Shown piece by piece: positions 1 through 12,181 of a DNA stretch of 64,000 nt. The notes beneath the pieces are model-generated. The model searched no databases, was not told the origin of the DNA, and worked only from the letters and a program-made list of their open reading frames with translations. The translations under genes were made by a program, and so were the position numbers. The stretch lies in contig NC_068570.1 in the NCBI RefSeq assembly GCF_025698545.1, positions 53,649,924-53,713,923 of the forward strand. Reading direction: 5' to 3'. The stretch is from Gossypium raimondii. Taxonomy: Eukaryota > Streptophyta > Magnoliopsida > Malvales > Malvaceae. How positions within the stretch are numbered: position 1 is the stretch's first letter; each line of letters begins with the position of its first letter.

Positions 1-2676
1 TTTGTTGATCCGGTGACATATGACTTGTTCAACATAAAAGGTGCTCGTAGCTTGGAAGCAATGGTGCAGACTCATCTCGCTAGTGGAGCATCCTATATTG
101 AGTTATATGTACAATTTACATCGCCAAATGATACACTTGCGACTGGTGTTCGAGAGGTATAAGCGACCCCTGCCCAACACTCGATTAGTGGGTTACAAAA
201 CACGGAATAGCCCATGTTTTGTAGCGGTATGGAATACACATCCCCTGCACGACACTTTGTCGGTGGATGGGACATGTACCTCGGTGGGTCGATGTTTGAT
301 GCTAAAAATACATACTGGGGAACTGCATCAACTTCTAGTTGTTGGCAATCTACATCCAATTGGGGACGTTATGAAACGCCCAGAAGAAGGGATGATGTAC
401 TCCCTACGACGTCCACCAGTGAGGGGACCTCGTACATTGCATATGATGGTGGGTTAGAAGATGACTCCGATGTGGATCCACCTCGAGAGCCCGGGCCCGA
501 TGGTACAGAAGTTGTATTATTTTCTGAACCGAAGCCTATTCCAACCGAACCTGAAGATGTTGAAGGGGTTCAGATAAAAAAGAAGATCCACGATTCAAGG
601 CATACTCACCTCTAGCCCACATACATAATGTCGATTTGTCTCCAGATGATGCATTGGAGTTTCCAAATCTACCACACTGATTGCGTGATCGTACAAGTTC
701 GGTACTAGATTTGGGTGAATTTGAAGTTGGTAATCAATTTTCCAACAAGGATAGTTTTATTGGTGCTTTGAAACAACATAGCATCAATAACGGTGTTAAC
801 CACCACGTCGTTAAGTCTAAAGCTGATAAGTTTGAGGCAAAGTGTGCAGTGCAAGACGGTACATGTTCATGGAAAATTTACGCCTCGTTGAGGAAAAGGA
901 CAAGGTTGTGGGAGATAAAAAAAAGTACAAAGGTCCACATATAGATGCTACAAGTACAATATTTAGGGTTTCTAAGTAATATTGTTATTATGTAATGTTG
1001 CATTATTTAATGTACTCCATTTATAGGTATTTCACAAGATCATCACAAGATGGATTCAGCTTTGTTAGTTAGCTTGATACTACCCACGATGAAGGCAGAT
1101 CCCAGGACTTCAGTGTCGGTCTTAATTGCCAATATTCGTAGCCAAATGATGTACACACCCTCTAATCGCAAGGCTTGGATAGCTAAGCAGAAGGCGTTGG
1201 AGAAGATGCATAGTGGGTGGGACGTTTCATATAATGAAATATGGCAGTGGTGTCAAGTGCTAGAGAGATACGTCTCAGGTTGCATAATAGACCTTGAAAC
1301 GGAACATGCATACTACAACAGCCGATTGCTACGTGGATGCCAAGTGTTCAAACGCCTGTTTTGAACCTTTAAGCAATGCCGAGATGCATTTCCATACTGC
1401 AAGCCATTGGTACAAATTGACAGTACCTTTATGTTTGGTAAATATACCCATCGGCTATTGCTAGTAGTGGCACAGGATGGCAGTGGGAGAATTCTTCCAA
1501 TTGCGTTTGCAATAACACCAGGGGAGTCAACTGATGACTGGGATTTCTTTCTATCTAGGTTAAAGAGGCATGTGTTCCCCCAACCTGATATCTGTGTTAT
1601 TTCGGATCGGTGGACCGGCATACTAGCTGCAATTGATCGACAGGAAAACTTATGGCAGCACACACACCATCAGTATTGCCTAAGGCATGTTGCTTCCAAC
1701 TACTACAGGCAATATCCATCTAAGAGTGAACGGCGACAAGTGACCAACATGGGTATTTAGTCTCTATTAATATAATTTTGTTTGTCATATTAAATTTATT
1801 CTAATTGAAAGAGTGGTATGTAATATTCACTATGAACTTATATTGGCAGGGTATGAAATAAATAAAGATCGTTTTCATGAGATGTTGGCAGTTTTGTGTT
1901 CAATTAACGGCAAAGGCAAGGACTACCTTTGTAACACACCTTTCGAACAGTGGTCACAATCATACGACGGTGGCCTACGATCTGGTCATATGACCTCAAA
2001 CCTGGTTGAATGTATAAATTTTGTTCTAAAAGGAATGTGCCATCTACCGATAACATCGGTTGTGCGAGAAATATATTTTTGTTTAGCGGCGCTATTTCCA
2101 AAGCGAGCAGGGAGTTATGCAGGCCAGAAGCAAGGAGGCCATGTATGGTGCAGTAAGGTAGTGTAAGAAATGAATAAGGCCAATGCACGGACGAACACCA
2201 TACACACAGTCTATCACGATCGAGACAACTTATGGTTTCGCGTGACAGAGTTTGATAGACCGCACCAATGTGTTCTTGGCGGGCAATACCCTGTACACTT
2301 GCGAAATAGGATTTGCGACTGTGGGATGTTTAACGCACTTCGTTATCCATGCGCTCAAGTAATTACAGCTTGTCAGAATCTCCGTCTGGATCCAATGAGC
2401 TATGTCGATGAAATGTACAAATTAGAAAACATGTACAACGTCTAGAGACACGTATTCCAACCGGTCCCAGATGAACGTAAATGGTAATCTGTATCGCTTG
2501 CTCCCTTTAAGCTATTACAGGATAGAGAACTATGTCACAAACTAAAGGGTCGACCTTGCTCGACTAGAATACGTAACAATATGGATATCCGAGAAACAAC
2601 CAGCCAACAAAAGTTGTGCGGATGGTGTAGGAACCCAAGCCATACAAGCCGGTCATGCCCAAATCGCAATAGTTGA
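1..2676 (+). pseudogene. MULE (MuDR-type) transposase relic, left end outside window
   Basis: Degenerate coding remnant of a Mutator-like transposase, readable in pieces across frames. In order: an acidic, proline-rich N-terminal part (about 214-615); a MuDR-type DNA-binding region (681-944) with the conserved pattern FEAKCAVQDGTCSWKI; the MULE transposase core (1407-1760) with the motif ITPGESTDDWDFFLSRLKRH; a SWIM-type zinc finger, CDCGMFNALRYPCAQVITAC (about 2310-2370); and a C-terminal zinc knuckle, CGWCRNPSHTSRSCPN (about 2617-2664), just before a stop near 2676. It carries frameshifts (for example in the A-run near 917-925) and stops (near 160, 1362, 2164, 2443). Intron-like gaps lie at about 944-1030 and 1750-1850. 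The encoded protein would have cut and pasted its DNA in the nucleus. It is inactive as read. No terminal inverted repeat is visible, so the element edge lies outside the window or is lost. Confidence 0.85.
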
Positions 2677-2679
2677 ACG

Positions 2680-3066
2680 TTATTGTAAAAAAATCTGTAT
2701 TATTAAAAAAATATAACATATAAATATGTGATCTATATAATAAAGAAAAGAATTGGGGGCACAACGAATGAAGGACTTACAAACTTGCGCAGAAATGTCA
2801 ATTGGAACTTGAACAATTAAACCATTGCTAAGTCTAAGAATATAAAAGGATCTTACCTTCTCAAATGGACTCCCCATGTTCGGCGGTAGAAAATGCAAAG
2901 GATTCAAGCTCAATTTACATCCACAAGACATGAAAAGTTTATTCAATCGATCATGAACCCTTGGACTCATTCGGTCAAAACTTGCAAATCTCAAATTGTC
3001 AATCAGTCTCGTCTTGCCATTATTACAACTAAGCAAACTCAATTGATTCAAATGATAGTCAATCAA
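2680..3066 (-). pseudogene. Unrecognised coding-like tail downstream of gypsy protease
   Basis: An open stretch of about 128 codons continues the reading of the gag-protease region after one or two stops. It contains patterns such as GKTRLIDNLRFASFDRMSPRVHDRL and MSCGCKLSLNPLHFLPPNMG. I do not recognise it as reverse transcriptase, RNase H or integrase, which is what should follow protease in a gypsy element. It may be element-specific sequence of a non-autonomous derivative, or captured host sequence. It ends at the junction with the MULE relic. Confidence 0.4.
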
Positions 3067-3072
3067 ATATCT

Positions 3073-5106
3073 TCACACACAATCAGAATCAAAAATACAC
3101 TTCCATACCTTTTCAACATGTTCAGTTAGAATGAACAATTTATACGGGCTTTCATCTTGAACATTCAAAACATGCATTTCATTGCAAGTTAAGGACAAAC
3201 AACCAATACCATCAGGAAAATAATATTTTTCAAAGATCAAAGCATCAACAAAGTGTTCATCAACATGCGAATAAGACAAGGATGTCTTAGCATTTTCCAA
3301 AGTCATTTCTTGTTTACCTTTAAAAATAGGAAGAAAAAATTCGATATCACCTTTTTCTATCAACACAAACCTTCTCTCCTCCGCAATATAATGTAATCGT
3401 AATTCCTTGCTTGGTTTAACCTGAAAGGATGAAGAAACATGAAGACAACGGTTAATCAAAACATTTTTCTTTCTCTCACTCAAGTTTCTTTCACTTTCTT
3501 TTTCTTTCCCTCCACTCTTGTTTGCTTCACTACTAGACTTCTTTTCACTCAATTTTTCCTCCGTTCTCTCTTTTGATTCTGTACTCTCTTTTTTTAACCT
3601 CTCCATGGATTGTTTAATTCTTTGCTGGTCCTCCATCACTTGTTGTGACGATAGTTGTGCTAGAGTTACATTCCTACCATGGTTCTTGAAAGTATATTGA
3701 TTTGTGAATCCGTCGTGTTTGACTCTCCGATCAAATTGCCATGGTCTTCCTAATAACAAATGTCCCGCGTGCATGGGTACTACATCGCAGAGGACTTCAT
3801 CACGGTACTTTCCAATGGAAAATGCAACAAGGGCTTGTTTGGTTACCTTTAGTTCGATACCCTCATTGAGCCATTGCAGCTTGTAGGGACTCGGGTGTTT
3901 AGTAGTTGACAAGGCAAGTTTATCCACCAAGAGCGTGCTTGCTACATTTGTACAGTTTCTCTTCGCCCTTCCTCTCCCTCAGATTCGATGTCACCATTGG
4001 AAAGCACGATCATCGTGTTACGATTCGGGCATTGAATCGCTATGTGCCCTCTCCCTTGGCACTTAAAACACTTAATATCGTGGGATCGAGTTTGATTATT
4101 TTCAATGACCTTCACTTTGCTAGATTCGGACAAAGACTTGGTAGACTTCACAGGCACCACGGGTTCTTTCTCTTGATTTTCAGAGGCATTCTTGTTTGAG
4201 CCTTGATTCCACTTTGGTGCATTCGAAGTTGAATAGCCACGAACAACACCTTTTTCTTTTGAGTTGCTTCTCGACTTTGATCGCCATATGCACCATGTCG
4301 ACGATCTCTACATAGTGTTGCAACTTGACGATGTTGGCTATTTCTCAGTTAATTCTGGCCAAAAATCGTGCCATAGTCGCCTCTCGATCTTCCTCCACGT
4401 CCGCACGTATCATAGTTATCTTCATTTCTTTAAAATAATCCTCCACACTTCAATTTCCTTGCGTAAGATTCTGCAATTTTTGGTAAAGTTCACGATGATA
4501 ATAAGAAGGTATAAATCTCTTACGCATTACGGCCTTCATTTCGGCTCATGTTTGGATAGGACGTTCACTATTTCGTCGTCGACTAGTGACAAATTGATCC
4601 CACCAAATCATGGCATAATCTGAGAATTCAATAGCCGCCAACTTGACTTTCTTGGCCTCGGAATAGTTGTGGCATTCGAACACTAATTCAATTTTCTTCT
4701 CCAATTCCAAATAAGCTTCTGGATCTGAACGGCTATAGAAAGGTGGAATAGTTAGTTTAATGTTCTTCAAGTCATCATCCACACGTCCTCGTTCCCAGTT
4801 GCCTCGATTTCTTGGACCTCTTTGCCTGTCGCTTTGGTTTGACCCTTGATCACTTTCGGCTTCACTTAGGTCATAGAGGTCTTTTTGATTGATCTCCGGT
4901 TGGCCTCGTTCTCTTTATGGCCCTTGTGGGGTACGTTCTTGTTGAGTCCTCTCCTCGACTCGTTCCAATCGCACGTTAAATGATTCCATCTCGTTTTGGA
5001 GCATGCGTTGAAATTCTTGCAACATGGCTTGTTGAGCTCAATCTGGCACTCCGCCTCCTCCGGGTGCAATGTTTCTAATTGGTTGTCTTCCACCTCCTTT
5101 TGCCAT
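3073..5106 (-). pseudogene. Gypsy gag-protease relic
   Basis: Begins at a methionine near 5106 (MAKGGGRQPIRN), about 560 bases downstream of the primer site. The capsid-type gag domain (about 4780-4430) shows PPFYSRSDPEAYLELEKKIE and WWDQFVTSRRR. A CCHC zinc knuckle, CFKCQGRGHIAIQCPNR, lies near 4080-4025. The protease region (3930-3650) reads YKLQWLNEGIELKVTKQALVAFSIG followed by DVVPMHAGHLLLGRPW. A lysine/glutamate-rich linker follows (3640-3460), then an unrecognised stretch (VLIEKGDIEFFLPIFKGKQ and onwards). Several stops and frameshifts separate gag from protease. The last 285 codons (3930-3073) are open. Gag would package element RNA and protease would cut the polyprotein. Confidence 0.8.
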
Positions 5107-5665
5107 GTTTTGTTCAGGGGTTTGAGACATGAAATAGAAAACCTCACAGCAAAAAACCTCACGGTTCTCTCGAAAAGAAAAAGTTGGTGTCACTCACACT
5201 CGTGTTTGCGCTCGTTTTTCGGCTTTTACCTCCACTCTAATGTGCTCACACACTCGTGCCTTTTTCCACTCAATTTCCTCTCGTGATTTCGTAAGCGACT
5301 CGTTGTGACTTATCTTAGTCCAGAGGGTCGATTTCAAAGGGGTTTACAACGGATTGATGTTAGGGTTATAGGTAGGCTAAAGAAAACAAAGTTGGGTTTC
5401 AACTAAGTGTGGCGTAAAAAGAAAGAAGAATATTAGGGAATGATCGGTCTTACAAAGAAACGAACAACTTCTCAATGCACAACACTTGAAACACAAACAC
5501 TCCTTTTTTTTTAATTCACGAATTGTTTTTTTTTTCAATTCACTTTTTTTTAAAAATTCGTATGTATATATTTTTTTAAATTTCAAAAATTCCTTTTTTT
5601 TCGAACTTTTTTTTATGTACCTATTCCGGAATGACTTTGAGTGCTCGTACTTCTCATTTTAACTA

Positions 5666-5677
5666 GCTCTAATACCA
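5666..5677 (-). other. Primer binding site (initiator-Met tRNA type)
   Basis: The minus strand reads TGGTATTAGAGC two bases inside the LTR edge. This is a near match to the plant initiator methionyl tRNA 3' end complement (TGGTATCAGAGC). It fixes the element's orientation as minus and the inner LTR boundary at 5680. Confidence 0.8.
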
Positions 5678-5679
5678 AA

Positions 5680-7284
5680 TGATATGACCTCGATTTAGTG
5701 GATGATTCCGAGTCGTTTAGTTGCCCGATCGATAAATGAAGAAGTATGCTTTGTTCTTAGAGTTAAAAGAAAATAGGCTAGGTTCGAGTTTACAGAAAGA
5801 AAGTTGATTCGTATATAAGAAAGGAATAATGTGTAAGGTTAGGATAGAAAGGATGCAGTTTGAATTTGGTTGTTTACAATTTAGATTTTCAAATGGAATG
5901 GTTTTGGTATATATACGAAATGGTATGGTTTAAAAATGAAATAGACCAAATTGGCTCAAAAAGGTCAATGATGAACCAACACTAAAGAAGAGTGTTGACC
6001 CGAAACTTATAGTACCTAAAAGAGTCAGAATTGGCCATTTGGAAACCTTGACCCGATACTTAAGAAAGTATGAACCAAAGGTATTAAGGTTGAATGCCAC
6101 ACTCGGGTTTAGGGAGTGATAAGTTCAGAAAAGACTCGGAAAGACGCCACTAGAAGCTAGATAAGTCTCATGGGTCTCGAACGAAATTTGAGAGAAAAAT
6201 GCCTCACAAATTCGGCAGCAATTCATTAACAAATATCCCAAAAAGTCCCTTACAAAATGAAATTTTCAACTATTTATAAGTAGGGCCTAAGCTAGCCGAA
6301 TAGTCACATGCATCCTTAAAAACTAAGCAAATGAATCTATTTAATTAAGCTAACAAGATTTAGCTGAATATGAGCTTGAATGGACATCTTTTAGAATGAA
6401 CAATGGACTTGGAAGCTTGGAGAGGTGCATGGCAGTAGCTAGGTTCATTTAATAGGCTTAAATAAGCTCATTTATATTGCAACTATTGCTGGAAAGTGAC
6501 CAACAATTAAGGAGTTACTGATCAGCCTTTTTGAGGTGTAAGCTTTGAACCGAACAGCCATTATGTGTGAACATTTGCCCAGCAATGTGAAAAGAATTAA
6601 ATTTCGCTGAATGGGCAGCTTGGAAGTAGGAAACAGCAGCTCCTTTGGCCGAATGGTCACTTAGGAGACTTCAAACAGAAGCCAACTTTAATTTCCCAAA
6701 CATACATGTGTTGTCCCTTTCATGTACCTTCTTTTAATTCTTTCATGCACCAAGGACGTCCAAGTATGATGTACTTGCAGCAAATTCATCCAATAAATTA
6801 GATTCATTTTAGACACATTAATTTGGCATCCCTTAGGACACAATTAAAACATGTTTGAAACAACTTAATTATTAAACTTAAATTCGGCTGGACTTGGACA
6901 TAATAAATCAGCAATAAGACACATTAATTAATTGTAATAAAGCAAACACATTTATGCTGTGTAATAATTTGAACAAATTAAAAACATGCATTGACATAAG
7001 ACATAATTAACACACTTAATTAAAATGTCCAGATTTTAAACTAATTAAATACTAACAATTATTTTGAACTGAATAAACTAATTAAACTATTTTATTTAAC
7101 TTAGTCCAGCAACTAATAATTGCATAAAATAAAAACCAAGCCAAGTTTGAGCTTATTCGAGCTCTTGGAGCTAGAAATGAGTTAAATGGAGCTCAACGAA
7201 ATAAAATTGAGCTAATTCAGCTCGCATGGGGTTGCTTGCGATGCGAAGCTGGTCCAAAAGTGCGCTTGGGGTGTGGTCGTATCA
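5680..7284 (-). repeat. 5' LTR of the truncated gypsy element
   Basis: The 1605-bp LTR starts TGATATGACC and ends GGTCGTATCA on the plus strand, giving 10-bp terminal inverted repeats with one mismatch and TG...CA ends. The primer site lies immediately inside. No second copy occurs in the window, so the target duplication cannot be checked. Confidence 0.8.
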
Positions 7285-7656
7285 AAAGTATACGAGTCAT
7301 GCATACACAGTCTATCATCCACCCAGTATTAAGGTATGTCACACTATGAATGTCACAAGTGAATAATCCATAATCGGATTCAGAATATATTCTACTTGGG
7401 TCCTATCTGATGTACTGTCAGTTCAATCAGTCACATCTATTTTTCTATCTTCTGGGAATCATCTACTCCAATGCTCAAGACAAAGCATCTCTCCAATTAG
7501 ACTTGATAGAAGGCATATTATTTTTTCAACCAATTTGCTCATTTCTGATTAAACTAATGACATGTTCAGGTTCATCTACTAATATAAATTGTCTTTTTGT
7601 CGTACGATCTGACCACATAATATCATTTTGTATTAGTTAAACATTAGATAACCAAT
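7285..7656. other. Spacer between two LTR elements, no gene recognised
   Basis: 372 bases between the gypsy LTR and the solo LTR target duplication. A short plus-strand open frame (7410-7640) has no recognisable domain. I see nothing else. The same unit resumes at 11173, on the far side of the solo LTR. Confidence 0.5.
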
Positions 7657-7661
7657 GAGCT

Positions 7662-10600
7662 TGTAACACCCCTAACCCGTATCCATCGCCAGAATAGGGT
7701 TATAGAGCATTACCGAAATTTACAGATTAATTTTCAGACATTTCATTTCATCTAGTATTCATATTTGAAACCAACCAAAATCAAAATATTAATGAGCCAA
7801 TGTTGGCTAAATTAACTTATACATGCCATTATAACTAGAATCAAATCATCGAAAATTACCGATAAAACCAATGGGTAGTGTGATATATCTCCGACAAGTT
7901 TCCAACCCAATCGAGCTTCCGATAATCTGTAGGGTAAATAAAAAAATACGTAAGCAATAAATGCTTAGTAAGCTCGTGTAGTCTTTAATCATATTAGTTC
8001 TTTTAAAATATGAAATCTATACATATCAAGGGTAACCCAATATTGATACCACAATATCCATGAAGCTATATTCATCAACTTACAAGGTGAATAAATCCAC
8101 AGTATCACTTAAACATATTATCCCAAGCTTAGTAGGATTTTATATAACTTTAACTCTTGATAATTTATTTATTTTCATTTGCATTTCTTTACTTTCCACG
8201 CTTGTTCCATATGCATGTCACACAAGTCATAAACATATCATTCAACCATGGTCACAAGCTAGTGCATTTACCCAAAGCCTTTGCCAAACTGATCACATGA
8301 TAAGTCATTTTATAAGAAAATTGTTTAATTTAAACCTTAATACTTTTTCATGAGAAGTAGCATATTTTCACTTAAATACTTACCAATTCAATGCATCATA
8401 TAAATAATTATATTACCATTCAAGACAACTCCCGATATTTTACCTTTCGAAGAACAACTTATGGATATGAGTACATCATTTTCAGAAGCCCGAAGGCTGA
8501 ACTTAAGCTCATGAGAGCTAAACAGATAGTAAACATGAAAGTCCGCAACAAATGCTGAACCTCGGTTTACTTGGGTAATTTGCCGTCAATTCATCCTTTG
8601 GCATAGAACGATTGTACTCAATCCCGCGTTCAATCCAAACTGGGTATTAAATTCGATAATATATTTCCAATAATAATTCAATTCCATGTTTTCTATTACC
8701 CTTATTATTTTCCATATTTATCCCGTTGAATTTCGTGGAAATTTCGATGGATTTTCAGAGGTACACTTTTAGTGTACAAATCTGGGTCCGTCAATTCATA
8801 TTCATGTGTGCACATTTCCATTTCAGAGAGCACACTCCCACGAACCTCATCCTTACAGCGGGATTACTAGTCTAGGCTAAATCCCCTGTAATATAAACTC
8901 ATAGAGTATTGTCGAGATTACCAGTCCAGGCTAAATCCCCTGCAATGACAATTACTCTAATAAGCTTGGATCTGTATTACTAGTCCAGGCAAAATCCAGA
9001 CCCTAATTCGAATTACTCGTCCGAGCTAAATCCATTTTCCACATATTCTTCGAGAGGCCTATATCAGAATAGGATCACCCGTCCGGGCTAAATTCCTTTT
9101 CAGAGATCCATCGAATTTTCCTTCCATTCAACCGGGATTTCTTCCCCTTTTTATCAAATATACCAATGTTTCATCAATTTCCATACAATGAACATTCAAA
9201 CCATATTTACATCAATAACAAACATCTCAAGCATTTAAGAATATAATTCAAGTTACACGAACTTACCGGGCTAAATTATAGAAATACCAAAATTCAGGGA
9301 CATTTTGGTAATTTCTCATTTTCCTCGAATTTCCACCCAATCTTGATCTAAACTAATATTTCATTAAATTTATTAATTTAAATAATAAAAATTCATTTCA
9401 TGCAATTTGGTCATTTTGACATTTTACAAAATTACCCTTAAAATTTTACTTTTATTCAATTTAGTCTCTGAACCTAAAACATGTAAATTAGCTATTCTAA
9501 AATAAACTCATATTAGCTGAATATTCACATATATATTTTCCTCCTCCTCCACTCCATTCCACATCCTTGATATATACATAATACCACTATTTACTTATTT
9601 ACTCATAACAAGCTATTCACTTGAGTCATAGTCACTAAATTAATTATATCTTAAGCTACAGAACTCCGAATTGAGATCTGAGAATTTTCTCTAAAACTAG
9701 ACTCACATATCTTCTTACCATAAAATTTTCAGAATTTTTGGTTTATCCAATAAGTACATTTTATTCTTTAAAGTTTCTCATGTTTCACTGTTTGACACTT
9801 CCGACCCCTCTTCACTAAAAATTAATTATCTCTTTGTACAGAATTCGAATGATGTTCCCATTTGTTTCTATTGAAAATAGACTCATTCAGGATTTTAAAA
9901 ATATAAATTTAAGTCTCTAATTATTTTTATTCAATTTTTATTATTTTCCAAAGTCGAACAGGGAACCCGAATTCATTCTGACCTTATCTCACAAAATTTA
10001 TTATATATCATGATTTAAAATTCCATTACTTACACTATTTCTTCTATGAGAAGCTATACTTAATAATATTTAATTCCATATTTTTTCATCCTCTAATTCG
10101 ATTTCCATAATTTATGGTGATTTTTCAAATTTAGCCTATTGTTTCATCCAAAACTGTTTTAGTGCAAGATGTTTATTACCATGTTTATAACACCCTTATT
10201 TTCTTTCTCTACACTATTTCTCATCACTTTCTCTTATTTTCTCTTCACTAACATATCAAGAACATAGGACCATATATCTGAAAACTTTACATTAACATCA
10301 TTTCCATACTTTTTCAATAATATCAAACTTAAAAATATATTAAAATCTTGATGTTCTTACCTTGTCATATTGATTTCAATCTTTAACTTAATTTTCTCTC
10401 TCCTCCAGCTTCTATTTCTTGAATCTAACTTGATATTCTAACTCCCCATAGTCTCCTTGTTATCTTTCTCTCTTGATGGACATGGAAATTTTTTTGATTT
10501 CTAGATGAAAATGGTGAATTTTTGGTGGAATGACCAAATTGTAAAGAAAGCAAAACTTTCTTTCTTTCTCTCTTTTTCTCACATTGGTGCATGGGAAAAA

Positions 10601-11172
10601 TGGTGGGTTGGATGATTCTTCATCTTCCTTTTCTTATATATATACTAAATAAAATAACAAAATATCATTTAAAAAAATCAAATTAAAATATGAATAAACT
10701 AATATTTATTTATTTATTTAATCTAAAATATCTCCAACATCATCATTATCTTCTAGATTTCTCTCTCTTCTAATTGACCATTTTTCCCTTTATGATCTTT
10801 TAAAATTTCATCCTTAAGTCATCATTTAATTTGGTAAAATTACGATTTAGTCCCTCAAAATTCTTCACCTTTTTCAATTTGGTCCTAATCCATCCATTTT
10901 CCTTAGTTTCTATATCATTCCACCCTTAAAATATTTACACCATTGGTCCTTCAACTTTTTCATATTTACACTTTAACCCCTCAAATTTTGAGTATTTACT
11001 CTTGAGCAACAAATTTTTTTCTCACTTTTGCGATTTAATCCTTTCTTGAACTAATATGTCATAATATACTTCCCAATGTTGACATAACTCCAAAATTTCC
11101 CTTTTGTCGTTTTATTTTTTAATTTATTATATTAAAGATAATATCTTATGTAAAAATTTTTGGGGTATTACA
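7662..11172 (-). mobile_element. Solo LTR, 3.5 kb, with intact 5-bp target duplication
   Basis: The 3511-bp unit begins TGTAACACCCC and ends GGGGTATTACA, giving 11-bp inverted ends with one mismatch. It is flanked on both sides by the identical target duplication GAGCT (7657-7661 and 11173-11177). No gag, pol, primer site or second LTR lies inside, so it is a solo LTR left by LTR-LTR recombination. A TATA-like stretch on the minus strand near 10640 suggests minus orientation. The interior is AT-rich and non-coding apart from chance frames. I believe this is a common cotton gypsy LTR family, which is recall and not a search. Confidence 0.9.
8861..9096. repeat. Five spaced copies of a 'GTCCRGGCTAAATCC' motif inside the solo LTR
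   Basis: Copies of a ~25-base motif, ATTACYAGTCCAGGCTAAAT, start at about 8861, 8915, 8974, 9009 and 9072. Spacing is irregular (about 35-63 bases). They are direct repeats with mismatches and all lie inside the 3.5 kb solo LTR. Confidence 0.75.
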
Positions 11173-11541
11173 GAGCTAATACGTGCTTCCATTTTGCTTT
11201 GCATGTAAAAATCATTGAGGACAATATACAAAGAGTATTAATGTAGTTCAAGAGTAATTTTATTAAACTAATTTATTTAAAAAATACAAGTGTACATAGA
11301 TGAAAATATTATAGTTAGGACACCGGACCCAACATATAGGCATCTCAATATTTTTCTAATGTATATATTGATATAATATATAAAAGTTGATGGCTAAATT
11401 TAGTGATAATTTATTAAAAAATTAACCCTTAAAAGTTGCTTACCTCCTCCCCACTTGGGGAAGCCAACTTAGATAAAAAGAAAAGAAATCCTGGCAAACA
11501 CTAGACTTTGCTAAATTAAGAAAAAAAATAAAGTATTACAA
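11173..11541. other. Non-coding spacer after the solo LTR
   Basis: AT-rich sequence beginning with the GAGCT target duplication. No gene, RNA or clear repeat seen. Confidence 0.5.
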
Positions 11542-12181
11542 CTAATGAGATGCCCAATATAGTAGAGTAAAAAATTGGACTAAATCGATGGTAAAGTTTG
11601 AGACATCCAATTCGATTTTGTCATAATTCTTAGCTGAAACCGTTTCACACCCTTCACTAGTTTCATTTCTTCGAGGCAATTCAACAAATTCTTTCCTTTC
11701 CAGCTTATCGTCATTACTAACTCGTAAACTTCGATTCCTATTATTGCCATTGTTGTGGTTACGGTAATTATTGCAGTGGTCGTCATACCAGCTAATCGTT
11801 TCAGCATTAGAATAAAAGCTTTGCCCTTTTTCTTGAACAATGTTACCCACAAATATCACTGATTATCAGGAATCACCCTAACATGCTGCTGATGCTATTC
11901 AGTGTTGATATTGTTACCTGAAGCGGTTCCAAGAGACATCTGTTGGAAGATGCTGTGCTTGAGACGGCTAAAGAAGTTGACTCCGGTTGAGCTTGATCAG
12001 GAGGTATAAGGATGCTAACAAGTGATTTAGCCTCCTGAACTTTATCTTTCAGGATGGAGAGATTGTAGAGGAGAGTGATTGAATGAGACTGATCTGGTCC
12101 TGAAACTAAACCAGCTTCGAGGGAAGATGGAACCAATGTTTTCTTCAGCCAAAGGATAAATTGGCAAACCTTGTGATGCAC
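11542..12181 (-). pseudogene. Pseudogene fragment resembling a STOP1/STOP2-type C2H2 zinc-finger factor
   Basis: Two consecutive minus-strand open stretches (12181-11873 and 11859-11542) read as one broken protein. The first contains LVPSSLEAGLVSGPDQSH and ITLLYNLSILKDKVQEAKSL. The second contains SYSNAETISWYDDH-like sequence, an Asn-rich stretch, and RSLRVSNDDKLERKEFVELP. From memory this resembles the N-terminal half of plant STOP1/STOP2-like transcription factors (acid and aluminium tolerance regulators). I could not check this. Reading decays (IELDVSNF and onwards) where the first zinc finger should begin, and no zinc-finger pattern follows. There is a stop and frameshift between the halves and no intact start. 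It is most likely a 5' gene fragment moved or left behind by transposon activity. Confidence 0.45.

Larger units (their letters stand above)
2677..7284 (-). mobile_element. Truncated Ty3/gypsy LTR retrotransposon with one complete LTR
   Basis: Reading on the minus strand: 5' LTR (7284-5680), primer binding site (5677-5666), an A/T-rich leader (about 5665-5107), then degenerate gag and protease (5106-3073) and a further reading region down to about 2680. The element then stops abruptly beside the MULE relic. No reverse transcriptase, integrase or second LTR is seen. The leader contains several long T runs on the plus strand (5505-5620). The order LTR, initiator-Met-type primer site, gag, zinc knuckle and protease is that of a plant gypsy element. 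The truncation makes it non-mobile on its own. Confidence 0.8.

Noticed and set aside
41..457. 138-codon plus-strand open frame at the window start
   Set aside because: Lies in a different frame from the recognisable MULE reading (214-615 and its upstream extension) and has no domain.
7410..7640. 76-codon open frame
   Set aside because: No domain; AT-rich spacer between LTRs.
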